A DNA stretch of 64,000 bases from Curtobacterium sp. VKM Ac-2922. Its GTDB lineage: Bacteria; Actinomycetota; Actinomycetes; Actinomycetales; Microbacteriaceae. Under the pieces are notes generated by a model. The model was not told the DNA's origin, searched no databases, and was given only the letters and a program-made list of their open reading frames with translations. Where the stretch lies: positions 158,656-222,655 of the forward strand of contig NZ_JALGRO010000006.1 of NCBI RefSeq assembly GCF_022815645.1, written 5' to 3'. Of the stretch, positions 16,966 through 26,364 are shown in pieces (the stretch's first letter is position 1; each line of letters opens with the position of its first letter). The position numbers were made by a program, and so were the translations under genes.

Positions 16966-18558
16966 ATGCGCTCCTCCGAAGCTCCGCTCCACGCACCGCG
17001 CGCCACCGTCTCCCCCACCACGCAGGACCTCGCCCGCATCGGCTACGAGCAGGAGCTGCACCGCGGCGTCGGGTCGTTCTCGTCGTTCGCCGCCGGGTTC
17101 TCGTTCGTGTCCATCCTGACCACGGTGTTCCAGCTCTTCGGCCTGGGCTTCGGACTGGGCGGTGCCGCCTTCTTCTGGGCCTGGCCGCTCGTCTTCGGCG
17201 GCCAACTGCTCGTCGCGCTGAACTTCGCCCAGTTGGCAGCCCGCTGGCCGATCTCGGGCGCGATCTTCCAGTGGTCGAGCCGTCTGGCCGGTGCGCGCTT
17301 CGGCTGGTTCACCGGCTGGACGATGATCATCGGGCAGATCCTGACGGTCGCGGTCGCCGCGATCGCCGTCCAGGCCGTGCTCCCCGCCATCTGGAGCGGG
17401 TTCCAGGTCGTCGGCGGTCCGGGCGCCGACCCCTCGTTGGCGTCGTCGACGGGTGCCGCCAACGCGGTGGTCCTCGGCCTGGTGATGCTCGTCGTCACGA
17501 CCCTGGTGAACATCACGAGCGTGCGGCTCATGGCGCGGGTGACGAGCTTCGGCGTGCTCATCGAGATCATCGGCGTCGTGGTGCTCATCGCCGCGCTGTT
17601 CCTGCTGCCGCACCGCACCCCGGCGGTGCTCTTCACGACCACGGGGTCGACGAGCACCGAGCCGTACGTGTGGGCGTTCCTGGCGTCGTCACTGATGGCG
17701 GCGTACGTGATGGTCGGGTTCGACTCGGCTGGCGAGCTGGCCGAGGAGACGCACAACCCCCGCCGCACCACCCCGAAGACGATCGTCCGCGCGCTGACGG
17801 TGTCCGGTCTCGGCGGCGGACTGCTCATCATCGGGGCACTCGTCGCGGCCCCGAGCCTGACCGACGGCAAGCTCGCCACCCAGGGACTGGCGTGGGTCAT
17901 CACCTCGACGCTCGGCGACGTGTTCGGCCGCCTGCTGCTGTGCACCGTCGCCGTCGCCGTCTTCGCGTGCACCCTGGCGGTGCAGACCGCGGGTGCCCGG
18001 ATGGTCTACTCGATGGCGCGCGAGAAGGCCCTGCCGTTCCACCGCACCCTGGCGAAGGTCTCGCCGCGCACCGGGACCCCGATCGCGGCGTCGATCGTCG
18101 TCGGGGTCGGTGCCGGGCTCGCCCTGGCGGTGAACATCGGGCAGTCGGCGATCTTCACGGCGCTGTCCAGCCTGTGCATCGCGATGCTCTACCTGGCCTA
18201 CCTCGGCGTGACCGGACCCCTGCTGGTGCAGCGCATCCGGCTGCGGCGCGAGGGCTTCCCGGCCGGGGTGGACGAGGACGGCAAGCCGCTCTTCACGCTC
18301 GGCCGGTGGGGCATCCCGCTCAACGCGCTGGCCGTGGCGTTCCAGATCGGCATGGCGGTCAACCTGATCTGGCCCCGTCCCGAGATCTACGACCTGACGG
18401 GCCACTCGTGGTGGCTGCAGTACAGCGCACTGCTGTTCATCGGCGGAGTCCTGCTGGTCGGCTGGGCGTGGTCGGCGTGGCGGCACCGCGCGCAGGGTCC
18501 GATCACCCTGGCCGACGTCCCCACGACCGCCGCGACACCCGTGACCGCGGACGCCTGA
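16966..18558 (+). CDS. APC-family permease, probable guanidine/amine uptake
   Basis: A 530-residue amino acid-polyamine-organocation transporter with about 12 membrane helices. It reads QDLARIGYEQELHRGVGSFSSFAAGFSFVSILTTVF in TM1, the region typical of the choline/GABA-permease (Bat) subgroup, and has AAYVMVGFDSAGELAEETHNPRRTTPKTI in the loop after TM6. The ATG at 16966 has GAAAGG upstream. It heads a same-strand run with two DUF1989 proteins, a biotin carboxylase and allophanate hydrolase, so the likely cargo is guanidine, urea or a related nitrogen compound. That is inference from context. Confidence 0.85.
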   Translation: MRSSEAPLHAPRATVSPTTQDLARIGYEQELHRGVGSFSSFAAGFSFVSILTTVFQLFGLGFGLGGAAFFWAWPLVFGGQLLVALNFAQLAARWPISGAIFQWSSRLAGARFGWFTGWTMIIGQILTVAVAAIAVQAVLPAIWSGFQVVGGPGADPSLASSTGAANAVVLGLVMLVVTTLVNITSVRLMARVTSFGVLIEIIGVVVLIAALFLLPHRTPAVLFTTTGSTSTEPYVWAFLASSLMAAYVMVGFDSAGELAEETHNPRRTTPKTIVRALTVSGLGGGLLIIGALVAAPSLTDGKLATQGLAWVITSTLGDVFGRLLLCTVAVAVFACTLAVQTAGARMVYSMAREKALPFHRTLAKVSPRTGTPIAASIVVGVGAGLALAVNIGQSAIFTALSSLCIAMLYLAYLGVTGPLLVQRIRLRREGFPAGVDEDGKPLFTLGRWGIPLNALAVAFQIGMAVNLIWPRPEIYDLTGHSWWLQYSALLFIGGVLLVGWAWSAWRHRAQGPITLADVPTTAATPVTADA

Positions 18559-18582
18559 ACGCGCGGACACGACACCGCAGTC

Positions 18583-18618
18583 ACCACCACCACCAGCACC
18601 AGCACCAGCACCAGCACG
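18583..18618 (+). repeat. ACCACC/AGCACC hexamer tract before the ribosome site
   Basis: Hexamers of the ACCACC / AGCACC type run through 18583-18618 and end directly at the CGGAGG ribosome-binding site of the first DUF1989 gene. A matching AGCACC run opens the atzF reading frame (23867-23890). Confidence 0.6.
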
Positions 18619-18630
18619 GAGGAACCACCC

Positions 18631-19467
18631 ATGCGTGACCTGCACCAGACCGACAGTGTCCTCGCCTCGCGGGACGACGCCCGCGCCCAGGCCGGAATCC
18701 GGTCCGAGCACATGCCGTACCTGCCGGCATCGACGTCCCCGTACACCCCGGACGCCGTCGATCCCGCGCAGCTCGTCTGGGCCGAGACCGTCGCCCCGGG
18801 CGGGTACACGCACAAGGTCCTGGCTCGGGGTTCCCGGCTGCGGTTCGACGACCCCACGGGCGACGCCTGCGCGAGCATCGTCGTGTACAACGCGCTCGAG
18901 CCGTGCGAGCGCCTGAACGTCGCCGACACACAGAAGATCCCGTGGCAGGCCTACCTGGGCGCCGGATCCCCGCTGCTGAGCGGCGACGGCCGGGTGCTCG
19001 CGAGCATCGTCGAGGACACCTCCGGGCGCCACGACGCGTTCTGCGGGACCTCGACCGACGCCTGGAACACCGCCAAGTACGGCGACGCCGCACCCGAGGG
19101 GCCGTCACCGAGCGGTCGGTCCCTGCTGGCGAAGGCGGCGGCGAAGCACGGCCTGACCAAGCGCGACCTGCCGCCGAGCGTGTCGTTCTTCCAGGGCGTG
19201 CGGGTCGAGCCCGACGGCGCACTCGAGCCCGTCGGGTCGGCCGGCCCGGGGCACCACGTCACCCTGGTCGCCGAGCTGCCGCTGCTGGTGCTGGTCGCGA
19301 ACGTCGCGCACCCGCTGGACCCCCGCACCGACTACGTGGTCGGTCCGTTGCGCGTGCACGCCTGGCGCGGGGAGCCGACGAGCCCCGCGGACGACCGCTT
19401 CGGCGCCACACCGGAGCTGACGCGCGCCTACCTGAACACGATCGACCACGCGGAAGCACGAGGCTGA
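18631..19467 (+). CDS. DUF1989 protein, probable carboxyguanidine deiminase subunit (UAAP1-like)
   Basis: A 278-residue cytosolic protein of the DUF1989 family, formerly urea amidolyase-associated protein 1. Two such proteins are now known to form carboxyguanidine deiminase (CgdAB), which turns carboxyguanidine into allophanate. Visible features: LVWAETVAPGGYTHKVLARGSRLRF, DPTGDACASIVVYN, the Cys/His-bearing DTSGRHDAFCGTSTDAWN (a likely metal site), and HVTLVAELPLLVLVANVAHPLDPR. CGGAGG upstream supports the ATG at 18631. It lies 73 bp after the permease and 3 bp before its partner. Which Cgd letter applies cannot be settled here. Confidence 0.85.
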   Translation: MRDLHQTDSVLASRDDARAQAGIRSEHMPYLPASTSPYTPDAVDPAQLVWAETVAPGGYTHKVLARGSRLRFDDPTGDACASIVVYNALEPCERLNVADTQKIPWQAYLGAGSPLLSGDGRVLASIVEDTSGRHDAFCGTSTDAWNTAKYGDAAPEGPSPSGRSLLAKAAAKHGLTKRDLPPSVSFFQGVRVEPDGALEPVGSAGPGHHVTLVAELPLLVLVANVAHPLDPRTDYVVGPLRVHAWRGEPTSPADDRFGATPELTRAYLNTIDHAEARG

Positions 19468-19470
19468 ACG

Positions 19471-20163
19471 ATGTCCGACACCCTGACCTCCACCGTCCCC
19501 GTCGGCGCCGTCCACGCGCCCGACGTCGCCCTGGACTGGAGCGAGTCGCTGGTCCCCGGCACCGTCGTGCGCGACGACCGGGTCGCGCCGCTCGCCCCGT
19601 GGTCGACGGTCGTCCGCGCCGGGCAGGTCCTGACGATCGTCGACGTCGGCGGCAACCAGAGCGCCGACTGCCTGGTGTACGACGCCGTCGACCCCGACGA
19701 GCGGTACAGCGTGCCCGACACCCTCGTCGCGCAGGGGAACGCGTACGTCCGGACCGGCACCGTGCTGATGTCGAACGAGGGCCGCCCGCTGATGACCGTC
19801 GTCGGCAACGAGATCGACCGGCAGGACACGATCGGCGGGGCGTGCTCGAAGGAGTCGAACACGCTGCGGTACGGCCACCACACGGCGTACCAGCACGGCT
19901 GCCGCGAGAACTTCATCGCCGAGGCCGCGCGCCACGGACTGGGCGTGCGGGACCTGGTGTCGAACCTGAACTGGTTCATGAACGTGCCGGTCGAGGCGGA
20001 CGGCGCGCTCGGGATCGTCGACGGCATGAGCGCCCCCGGCAAGCGCGTGGCCGTCCGGGCCGAACGGGACGTGCTGGTGATCGTGTCGAACTGCCCGCAG
20101 ATGAACAACCCCTGCAACGACTTCTCCTGCACGCCCCTGCGCATGATCGTGGTCCAGCCGTGA
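19471..20163 (+). CDS. DUF1989 protein, probable carboxyguanidine deiminase subunit (UAAP2-like)
   Basis: A 230-residue DUF1989 protein, the second subunit of the probable heteromeric carboxyguanidine deiminase. It shares the fold and order of blocks with the preceding gene: WSTVVRAGQVLTIVDVGGNQSADCLVYD, TIGGACSKESNTLRYGHHTAYQHGCRENF, and a C-terminal NCPQMNNPCNDFSCTPLRM. The conserved Cys and His residues are candidate metal ligands. It starts three bases after the previous stop and its own TGA overlaps the GTG of the carboxylase gene (GTGA), so the products are translationally coupled. The pair was formerly annotated only as associated with urea degradation. Confidence 0.87.
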   Translation: MSDTLTSTVPVGAVHAPDVALDWSESLVPGTVVRDDRVAPLAPWSTVVRAGQVLTIVDVGGNQSADCLVYDAVDPDERYSVPDTLVAQGNAYVRTGTVLMSNEGRPLMTVVGNEIDRQDTIGGACSKESNTLRYGHHTAYQHGCRENFIAEAARHGLGVRDLVSNLNWFMNVPVEADGALGIVDGMSAPGKRVAVRAERDVLVIVSNCPQMNNPCNDFSCTPLRMIVVQP

Positions 20164-23100
20164 CCGCCGCGCCCGACCGCACCGGGAGCCCCGCCGTGCC
20201 GCTCGACCTGGACACCGTGCTCGTCGCCAACCGCGGGGAGATCGCCCGTCGCGTGATCCGCTCCGCCAGGGCGATGGGCATGCGCACCGTCGCCGTGTTC
20301 TCCGACGCCGACCGTGCCGCCCCGCACGTGCGCGAGGCCGACGTCGCCGTCCGCCTGGGACCGGCCCCCGCTCGCGAGTCCTACCTGCGCATCGACGCTG
20401 TCGTGCAGGCGGCGCTCGACACCGGCGCCGGCCTGGTCCACCCCGGCTACGGGTTCCTGTCCGAGAACACCGACTTCGCGAGCGCCTGCGAGGCCGCCGG
20501 TATCCGCTTCGTCGGACCGACGGCCGAGCAGATCGTCGCGTTCGGCGCGAAGCACACCGCCCGCGAGCTCGCCGCCGCCGCCGGGGTCCCGATGCTGGCC
20601 GGCACCGGGCTGCTGGCCTCGGCCGACGACGCGGTCGCCGCGGCGGAGCGGATCGGTCTGCCCGTCATGCTCAAGGCCACGGGCGGTGGCGGCGGCATCG
20701 GCATGCAGGCCTGCGCGACCCTGGACGAGGTGCGCGAGGCCTACGCCAGCGTCGAGCGCACCGCGGCTGCCGCCTTCGGCGCCGCCGGCATCTTCCTCGA
20801 GCGCCTGGTCCGACCGGCCCGGCACGTCGAGGTCCAGCTGTTCGGCGACGGCCAGGGCCGGGTCGCCGTGATCGGTGACCGCGACTGCTCGCTCCAGCGC
20901 CGCAACCAGAAGGTCATCGAAGAGGCCCCGGCGCCGGCACTGCCGGAGCACGTCCGGGAGGCCCTGCACAGTTCCGCACGTCGGCTCGCGGCGAGCATCG
21001 GGTACCGCAGCGCCGGCACGGTCGAGTTCGTCTACGACCCGGTGCGCGAAGAGGCGTCGTTCCTCGAGGTGAACACCCGGCTGCAGGTGGAACACCCCGT
21101 CACCGAGCAGGTCTACGGCGTCGACCTGGTGGCGCTGATGCTGCGACTGGCCCGCGACGGCGCGTCCGGCATCGACCCGGACGTGTTCGCGCGCACCTGG
21201 ACCCCGACCGGCCACGCCGTCGAGGCCCGCGTCTACGCCGAGGACCCGGCCAAGGGCTCGCTGCCGTCGAGCGGTCTGGTGACGCAGGCCGTGTTCCCCG
21301 CGACCACGACCGACGACGGTGCCCCGACCGGCATCCGCGTGGACGGCTGGGTCGAGACCGGCTCCGAGGTGTCCGCGTTCTACGACCCGATGCTCGCCAA
21401 GGTGATTGCCACCGGGGAGACCCGCGACGACGCCCTCGACCTGCTGCGTGCGGGGCTGACCGGCACCCGGATCGACGGCATCGTCACGAACACCGGACTG
21501 CTGCGCGCCCTGACCGACGACCTGGAACTCCGGACGGCGACGCACTCGACGTCGACGCTCGACGAGACCGCCGACCCGGACCCGCGCATCGACGTGGTCG
21601 CACCCGGCACGATGACGACCGTGCAGGACCTGCCCGGCCGCCTGGGCCACTGGCAGGTCGGTGTTCCGCCGAGCGGCCCGTTCGACGCGGCGTCCTTCGC
21701 CGAGGCGAACCGCGCGGTCGGCAACCCCGAAGGCGCTCCGGCGCTCGAGGTCACCGCGACCGGACCCACGCTGCGGTTCTCGGCCCCGGCCCTGGTCGCC
21801 GTGACCGGAGCGGCGGCCCCGGTCACCGTCGACGACGAGCCCGTGCCGCTGTGGGAGCCCGTCGAGGTGCAGGCCGGACAGACCCTGACGATCGGCACCG
21901 CCGCAGGCCCCGGACTCCGGACGTACCTGGCGGTGCGCGGCGGCATCGACGTGCCGACCTACCTCGGCTCCGCGGCCACGTTCACGCTCGGCGGCTTCGG
22001 TGGCCATGCGGGCCGTGCTCTGCTGGCCGGCGACGTCCTGCGCCCGGGCTCCCCCGACGCCGACGTCCCGCACCCCGCGTTCCCCGCCGGCGCCCGGCTC
22101 GGCCTGGTCGGCGGGCCCACGCCGGACGACCGTCGCACGGCGCTGACCAGCACGTGGGAGATCGCCGTCACCGAGGGCCCGCACGCGGCACCGGACTTCT
22201 TCACGCGAGCCGACCTCGACGTGTTCTACGCCACCGACTACGGCGTGCACCACAACTCCGCCCGCACCGGGGTCCGGCTGATCGGACCCCGGCCGGGCTG
22301 GGCGCGCACCGACGGCGGCGAGGCCGGCCTGCACCCCTCGAACATCCACGACACCCCGTACGCGGTCGGGGCGATCGACTTCACCGGCGACACCCCGATC
22401 ATCCTCGGACCGGACGGACCGTCCCTGGGCGGGTTCGTCTGCCCCGCCGTGGTGGCCAGCGGTGACCTGTGGAAGGTGGGCCAGTTGCGCCCGGGTGACA
22501 CGGTGCGGTTCGTGCCGGTCCGCGAAGCCGACGCTGCCGCGCTCGACGCACAACGGGCCTCCAGGACGGTGCCGCGCACCGGAGCCGACGGACGCACCGG
22601 CGGGGACGGGGACGACGGCGTGCTCGCACGCCTGGACGCCACCGAGTCCCGGCCGAGCGTGGCGTACCGGCGGGACGGCGACGACAACGTCCTGGTGGAG
22701 TACGGCGACATGACGCTCGACATCGCGCTGCGGATGCGCGTGCACGCGCTCATGACGACGCTGCAGGCCGAGGCACCGGAGGGCATCCTCGACATCACGC
22801 CGGGCATCCGCTCGCTGCAGGTGCACACCGATGCCAGCGTGACGAAGGCGAGCACCATGGCCGGCCTGCTGCGTGAGCTCGAGGACGAGATCCCACCGAC
22901 CGACCAGCTCGTCGTGCCCTCGCGGACGGTCAAGCTGCCGCTGTCCTGGGACGACCCGGCGACCCGGCTGGCGATCGAGCGCTACATGAACGGTGTCCGG
23001 AACGACGCTCCGTGGACCCCCTGGAACATCGAGTTCATCCGGCGGATCAACGGGCTCGACTCGGTGGACGACGTGTTCCGCACGGTGTTCGACGCGAGCT

Positions 23101-23867
23101 ACCTGGTGCTCGGTCTGGGCGACGTCTACCTCGGCGCACCGGTCGCCACGCCCCTCGACCCGCGGCACCGACTCGTGACCACGAAGTACAACCCGGCCCG
23201 CACCTGGACGGCCGAGAACTCGGTCGGCATCGGCGGCGCGTACCTGTGCATCTACGGCATGGAGGGCCCCGGCGGCTACCAGTTCGTCGGCCGCACCGTG
23301 CAGATCTGGAACCGGTTCCGCCGCGGCGGCCTGTTCCAGCAGGACCCGTGGGCGCTGCGGTTCTTCGACCGGATCGAGTGGTACCCGGTCGGCGCGGACG
23401 AGCTGCTCGAGCTGCGCGCCGAGACGGACGCGGGGCGCGGGGAGTTCGAGACGGTCGACGGCGAGTTCTCGATCGCGTCGTACAACCGGTTCCTCAGCGA
23501 CAACGCGACCTCGATCGACGCGTTCCGTGCGCAGCAGGCGCGGGCGTTCGATCAGGAGAAGGACCGCTGGCGTGCCTCGGGCGAGTTCGACGTGCGCGAC
23601 GAGCCGGCGCCCGTGGTGGCCGACGCCGTGACGGTGCCCGAGGGCTCGACCGCGGTGGTCGCACCGTTCACCTCGACCGTGTGGCAGGTCGACGTCCGGC
23701 CGGGTGACCGGGTCGACGCCGGGCAGAAGCTGCTGGCGGTCGAGGCGATGAAGATGGAGTCGATGGTGCACGCTCCCGTCGGCGGGCAGGTGCTCGAGGT
23801 GTACATCACGCCGGGCGAGCAGGTGGCACCGGGGCAGGTCCTCGCCGCGATCGGAGGAGGAGCATGA
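20160..23867 (+). CDS. Biotin-dependent guanidine (urea-type) carboxylase
   Basis: A 1235-residue single-chain biotin carboxylase of the urea carboxylase family, carboxylating guanidine or urea with ATP and bicarbonate. Residues about 15-465 are biotin carboxylase (VLVANRGEIARRVIRSA, TGGGGGIGMQ, FLEVNTRLQVEHPVTE). About 475-790 is an AHS2/PxpC-like domain (GTMTTVQDLPGRLGHWQVGVPPSGPFD). About 830-1060 is an AHS1/PxpB-like domain (ILDITPGIRSLQVHTD); together these form the carboxyltransferase. About 1165-1235 is the biotinyl domain (LLAVEAMKMES). The GTG at 20160 overlaps the previous stop. The two DUF1989 partners favour guanidine over urea as substrate; an active-site Asp/Asn difference could confirm this, but I cannot place it safely. 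Confidence 0.93.
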   Translation: MTAAPDRTGSPAVPLDLDTVLVANRGEIARRVIRSARAMGMRTVAVFSDADRAAPHVREADVAVRLGPAPARESYLRIDAVVQAALDTGAGLVHPGYGFLSENTDFASACEAAGIRFVGPTAEQIVAFGAKHTARELAAAAGVPMLAGTGLLASADDAVAAAERIGLPVMLKATGGGGGIGMQACATLDEVREAYASVERTAAAAFGAAGIFLERLVRPARHVEVQLFGDGQGRVAVIGDRDCSLQRRNQKVIEEAPAPALPEHVREALHSSARRLAASIGYRSAGTVEFVYDPVREEASFLEVNTRLQVEHPVTEQVYGVDLVALMLRLARDGASGIDPDVFARTWTPTGHAVEARVYAEDPAKGSLPSSGLVTQAVFPATTTDDGAPTGIRVDGWVETGSEVSAFYDPMLAKVIATGETRDDALDLLRAGLTGTRIDGIVTNTGLLRALTDDLELRTATHSTSTLDETADPDPRIDVVAPGTMTTVQDLPGRLGHWQVGVPPSGPFDAASFAEANRAVGNPEGAPALEVTATGPTLRFSAPALVAVTGAAAPVTVDDEPVPLWEPVEVQAGQTLTIGTAAGPGLRTYLAVRGGIDVPTYLGSAATFTLGGFGGHAGRALLAGDVLRPGSPDADVPHPAFPAGARLGLVGGPTPDDRRTALTSTWEIAVTEGPHAAPDFFTRADLDVFYATDYGVHHNSARTGVRLIGPRPGWARTDGGEAGLHPSNIHDTPYAVGAIDFTGDTPIILGPDGPSLGGFVCPAVVASGDLWKVGQLRPGDTVRFVPVREADAAALDAQRASRTVPRTGADGRTGGDGDDGVLARLDATESRPSVAYRRDGDDNVLVEYGDMTLDIALRMRVHALMTTLQAEAPEGILDITPGIRSLQVHTDASVTKASTMAGLLRELEDEIPPTDQLVVPSRTVKLPLSWDDPATRLAIERYMNGVRNDAPWTPWNIEFIRRINGLDSVDDVFRTVFDASYLVLGLGDVYLGAPVATPLDPRHRLVTTKYNPARTWTAENSVGIGGAYLCIYGMEGPGGYQFVGRTVQIWNRFRRGGLFQQDPWALRFFDRIEWYPVGADELLELRAETDAGRGEFETVDGEFSIASYNRFLSDNATSIDAFRAQQARAFDQEKDRWRASGEFDVRDEPAPVVADAVTVPEGSTAVVAPFTSTVWQVDVRPGDRVDAGQKLLAVEAMKMESMVHAPVGGQVLEVYITPGEQVAPGQVLAAIGGGA

Positions 23868-25576
23868 GCACCAGCACCAGCACCAGGACCGGCATCACGG
23901 CCGCCGCCCGCGTGCACGACGCGTACGACCGGATCCAGGCCGTCGACCGGCCCGAGGTCTGGATCAGCCTGCGCGACCGGTCCGACGTGCTGGCCGAGGC
24001 GACGGCGATCGACCCGTCGCTCCCCCTGGCCGGTCTGCTGGTCGCGGTCAAGGACAACATCGACGTCGCGGGACTCCCCACGACTGCTGCGTCGCGGTCG
24101 TTCGCGTACGAACCGACGGCCGACGCCACCGCCGTCGCCCGACTGCGGGCCGCCGGAGCCGTGGTGGTCGGCAAGACCAACCTCGACCAGTTCGCCACCG
24201 GCCTGGTCGGCACCCGGTCGCCCTTCGGGGCCGTCCGGAACGCCTGGGACCCCAGACGCATCTCCGGCGGCTCGTCGAGCGGCTCGGCGACCGCGGTCGC
24301 GCTCGGGATCGTCGACCTGGCGCTCGGCACCGACACCGCCGGGTCCGGTCGGGTGCCGGCAGCGCTCGGCAACCTGGTCGGGGTGAAGCCCACGAAGGGC
24401 CTGGTCCCGAACACCGGCGTCGTGCCGGCCTGCCGGTCGCAGGACTGCGTCACGGTGTTCGCCCGGTCGCTCGACCTGGCCCGGACCGCGACCGAGCTGA
24501 TGACCGGCCCCGACGGCGTCGACCCGCTCGCCCGCGAGGACACCGCGCACGCCGCCCTGCCCACCACGCCGCGGATCGCCGTGCCGCTGCCGTCGCAGCT
24601 CGAGGGGCTTGCCCCGGGCTGGGCCGAGGCGTTCGCGGCGGCCGTCGACCGGTTCCGTGTGCTCGGCCACCAGGTCGTCGAGGTCGACATCGCACCGCTC
24701 CTGGACGCCGCAGCGCTGCTGTACGACGGCGCGTTCGTCGCCGAGCGGTACGCCGCCGTCGGCGCACACATCGACGCGCACCGGGACCTGATCGGGGACG
24801 ACCTCGACCCGTCCGTGGCGACGATCGTGCTCGGTGGTGCGACACCCACCGCCGCCGAGCTGTTCGCCGACCAGGAACGCCTCGACCGGCTCGGGGCTGC
24901 CGGCCGCGCAGTGCTGGCCGGCACGACCGCGCTGCTCACCCCCACCACCACCTGGCACCCGACGCTGGCCGAGGTCGCCGCCGACCCGATCGGGGCGAAC
25001 AGCCGGATGGGGCGCTACACGAACTTCGCGAACCTGCTCGACATGGCCTCGCTCGCCGTGCCGGCCGGGTTCGTCGACGGCCTGCCGTTCGGCGTGATGC
25101 TGACCGGGCCTGCGTTCACCGACCGACGGCTCGCGGCGCTCGCCCGCGCCTTCACCGCGCCGACGGTCGACCTGCTGGTCGTCGGCGCACACCTGCGGGG
25201 CCAGCCGCTGAACGGCCAGCTGGTCGCGGCCGGCGGGTCGTTCGTCATGGAGGCCCACACCGCGTCCGACTACCGGCTGTACGCCCTGGACACGGTGCCG
25301 CCCAAGCCGGGGCTGGTCCGGGCGGGCCCGGTCACGCCCGGTGACGGCCGGAGTCCGGCGTCAGGTTCGGGTTCGATCGTCGGAGAGGTCTGGCGGCTGC
25401 CCGCCGCCGGGTTCGCCACGTTCGTCGCCGCGCTGCCCGCACCGATGGCGATCGGCACCGTCGCACTCGACGACGGCACCGACGTCACCGGGTTCCTGGT
25501 CGAGCCGTGGGCCGTCGACGGCGCGCAGGACATCACCCAGCACGGCGGGTGGCGCGCGTACCGGAAGCAGGCATGA
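23864..25576 (+). CDS. atzF: Allophanate hydrolase
   Basis: A 570-residue amidase-signature enzyme splitting allophanate into CO2 and ammonia, the final step of the guanidine/urea pathway. The Ser-cis-Ser-Lys triad is visible: Lys63 in LLVAVKDNID, Ser137/138 in ISGGSSSGSA, and Ser161 in DTAGSGRVPAAL. Residues about 450-570 form the AtzF-specific C-terminal domain (DYRLYALDTVPPKPGLVR, VGEVWRLPAAGFATFVAALPAPMAIG), which marks allophanate hydrolase rather than a general amidase. Its ATG overlaps the carboxylase stop (ATGA). The first codons hold an in-frame AGCACC repeat (STSTSTRT), not part of the conserved fold. Confidence 0.94.
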   Translation: MSTSTSTRTGITAAARVHDAYDRIQAVDRPEVWISLRDRSDVLAEATAIDPSLPLAGLLVAVKDNIDVAGLPTTAASRSFAYEPTADATAVARLRAAGAVVVGKTNLDQFATGLVGTRSPFGAVRNAWDPRRISGGSSSGSATAVALGIVDLALGTDTAGSGRVPAALGNLVGVKPTKGLVPNTGVVPACRSQDCVTVFARSLDLARTATELMTGPDGVDPLAREDTAHAALPTTPRIAVPLPSQLEGLAPGWAEAFAAAVDRFRVLGHQVVEVDIAPLLDAAALLYDGAFVAERYAAVGAHIDAHRDLIGDDLDPSVATIVLGGATPTAAELFADQERLDRLGAAGRAVLAGTTALLTPTTTWHPTLAEVAADPIGANSRMGRYTNFANLLDMASLAVPAGFVDGLPFGVMLTGPAFTDRRLAALARAFTAPTVDLLVVGAHLRGQPLNGQLVAAGGSFVMEAHTASDYRLYALDTVPPKPGLVRAGPVTPGDGRSPASGSGSIVGEVWRLPAAGFATFVAALPAPMAIGTVALDDGTDVTGFLVEPWAVDGAQDITQHGGWRAYRKQA

Positions 25577-25628
25577 CGGCGCCGACCCGGGAGCAGGCAT
25601 GACGGCGCGGGCCTGGGAGGATGGGGGC

Positions 25629-26321
25629 ATGCCCGCCGACGACCGCCCCACCCGTGTCGGCCGTCCCCGGGCTGCCGGCACGACCGACTCGGAGCTGTCG
25701 CCGCGGGAGCAGATCCTCGACGCCGCCGCGGCCCTGTTCGTCGAGAACGGGTTGAGCGCCACGTCCACCCGGGCGATCGCGGACCGGGTCGGCATCCGGC
25801 AGGCCTCGCTGTACTACCACTTCGCCGGCAAGGACGACATGCTCGTCGAGCTGCTGACCACCTCGGTGCGCCCGAGCCTGGACGTGGTGCGCGGCCTCGA
25901 GCAGCGGGTCCCGGACACGGCGAGCGCCGCCGGTGCCCTGGCGGCGCTGGTGCTCATCGACGTCGACACCCTCGTGCGCACGCCACACAACATCGGCACG
26001 CTCTACCTGCTGCCCGAGGTGCAGGGCGAGCGGTACGACGGGTTCCGGGTCGAGCGTCGCGAGCTGCAGGACACCTACGGCCGGCTGGGGTCGCTCGCCG
26101 CGACGCCCGACGTCACCGCGTCCCTGACCCCGACACAGCTCGGCGGTCTGCTCATCCAGCTCGCCGAGACCGTGATCCAGCTGCGACGCGCCGGCAGCGT
26201 CCGCGACACCGACCGGGACGCCATCGTCGCAACCTGCCTGCGGGCCTGCGGGCTCGACACGGCGGCGATCGCCGTCGCACGCCGTGATGCCGAGGCCCTG
26301 CTGGCCGCAGCGGTCGTCTGA
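25629..26321 (+). CDS. TetR-family regulator, probable repressor of the guanidine operon
   Basis: A 230-residue TetR regulator. The DNA-binding domain lies at about residues 25-75 (PREQILDAAAALFVENGLSATSTRAIADRVGIRQASLYYHFAGKDDMLVELL), followed by an all-helical ligand domain that includes RTPHNIGTLYLLPEVQGERYDGFR. The ATG at 25629 is preceded by GGGGG; an ATG at 25600 is possible. It sits 52 bp behind atzF on the same strand, so it is probably autoregulated with the operon. The likely target is the palindrome before the permease gene. The ligand is unknown. Confidence 0.88.
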   Translation: MPADDRPTRVGRPRAAGTTDSELSPREQILDAAAALFVENGLSATSTRAIADRVGIRQASLYYHFAGKDDMLVELLTTSVRPSLDVVRGLEQRVPDTASAAGALAALVLIDVDTLVRTPHNIGTLYLLPEVQGERYDGFRVERRELQDTYGRLGSLAATPDVTASLTPTQLGGLLIQLAETVIQLRRAGSVRDTDRDAIVATCLRACGLDTAAIAVARRDAEALLAAAVV

Positions 26322-26331
26322 ACCCGACCGC

Positions 26332-26344
26332 GGCCTCCCGTCCG
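26332..26344. repeat. Possible half of palindrome family A
   Basis: GGCCTCCCGTCCG is identical to the right arm of the palindrome at 43430-43473. It lies in the 43-bp gap between the convergent TetR and Xre genes, with no matching left arm. It may be a degenerate remnant or chance. Confidence 0.3.
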
Positions 26345-26364
26345 CCGTCCGCGGGCTGGTGCCG

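Noticed and set aside
18903..20159. Upstream extension of the carboxylase frame through both DUF1989 genes
   Set aside because: The extension is Arg-rich frame noise; the GTG at 20160 with GTGA coupling begins the conserved biotin carboxylase domain.
19428..23771. A 4.3-kb open frame on the minus strand across the carboxylase genes
   Set aside because: It is antisense to the clearly recognisable DUF1989 and carboxylase genes. It shows no family motif and exists only because high-GC codon use leaves few stops in the opposite frame.
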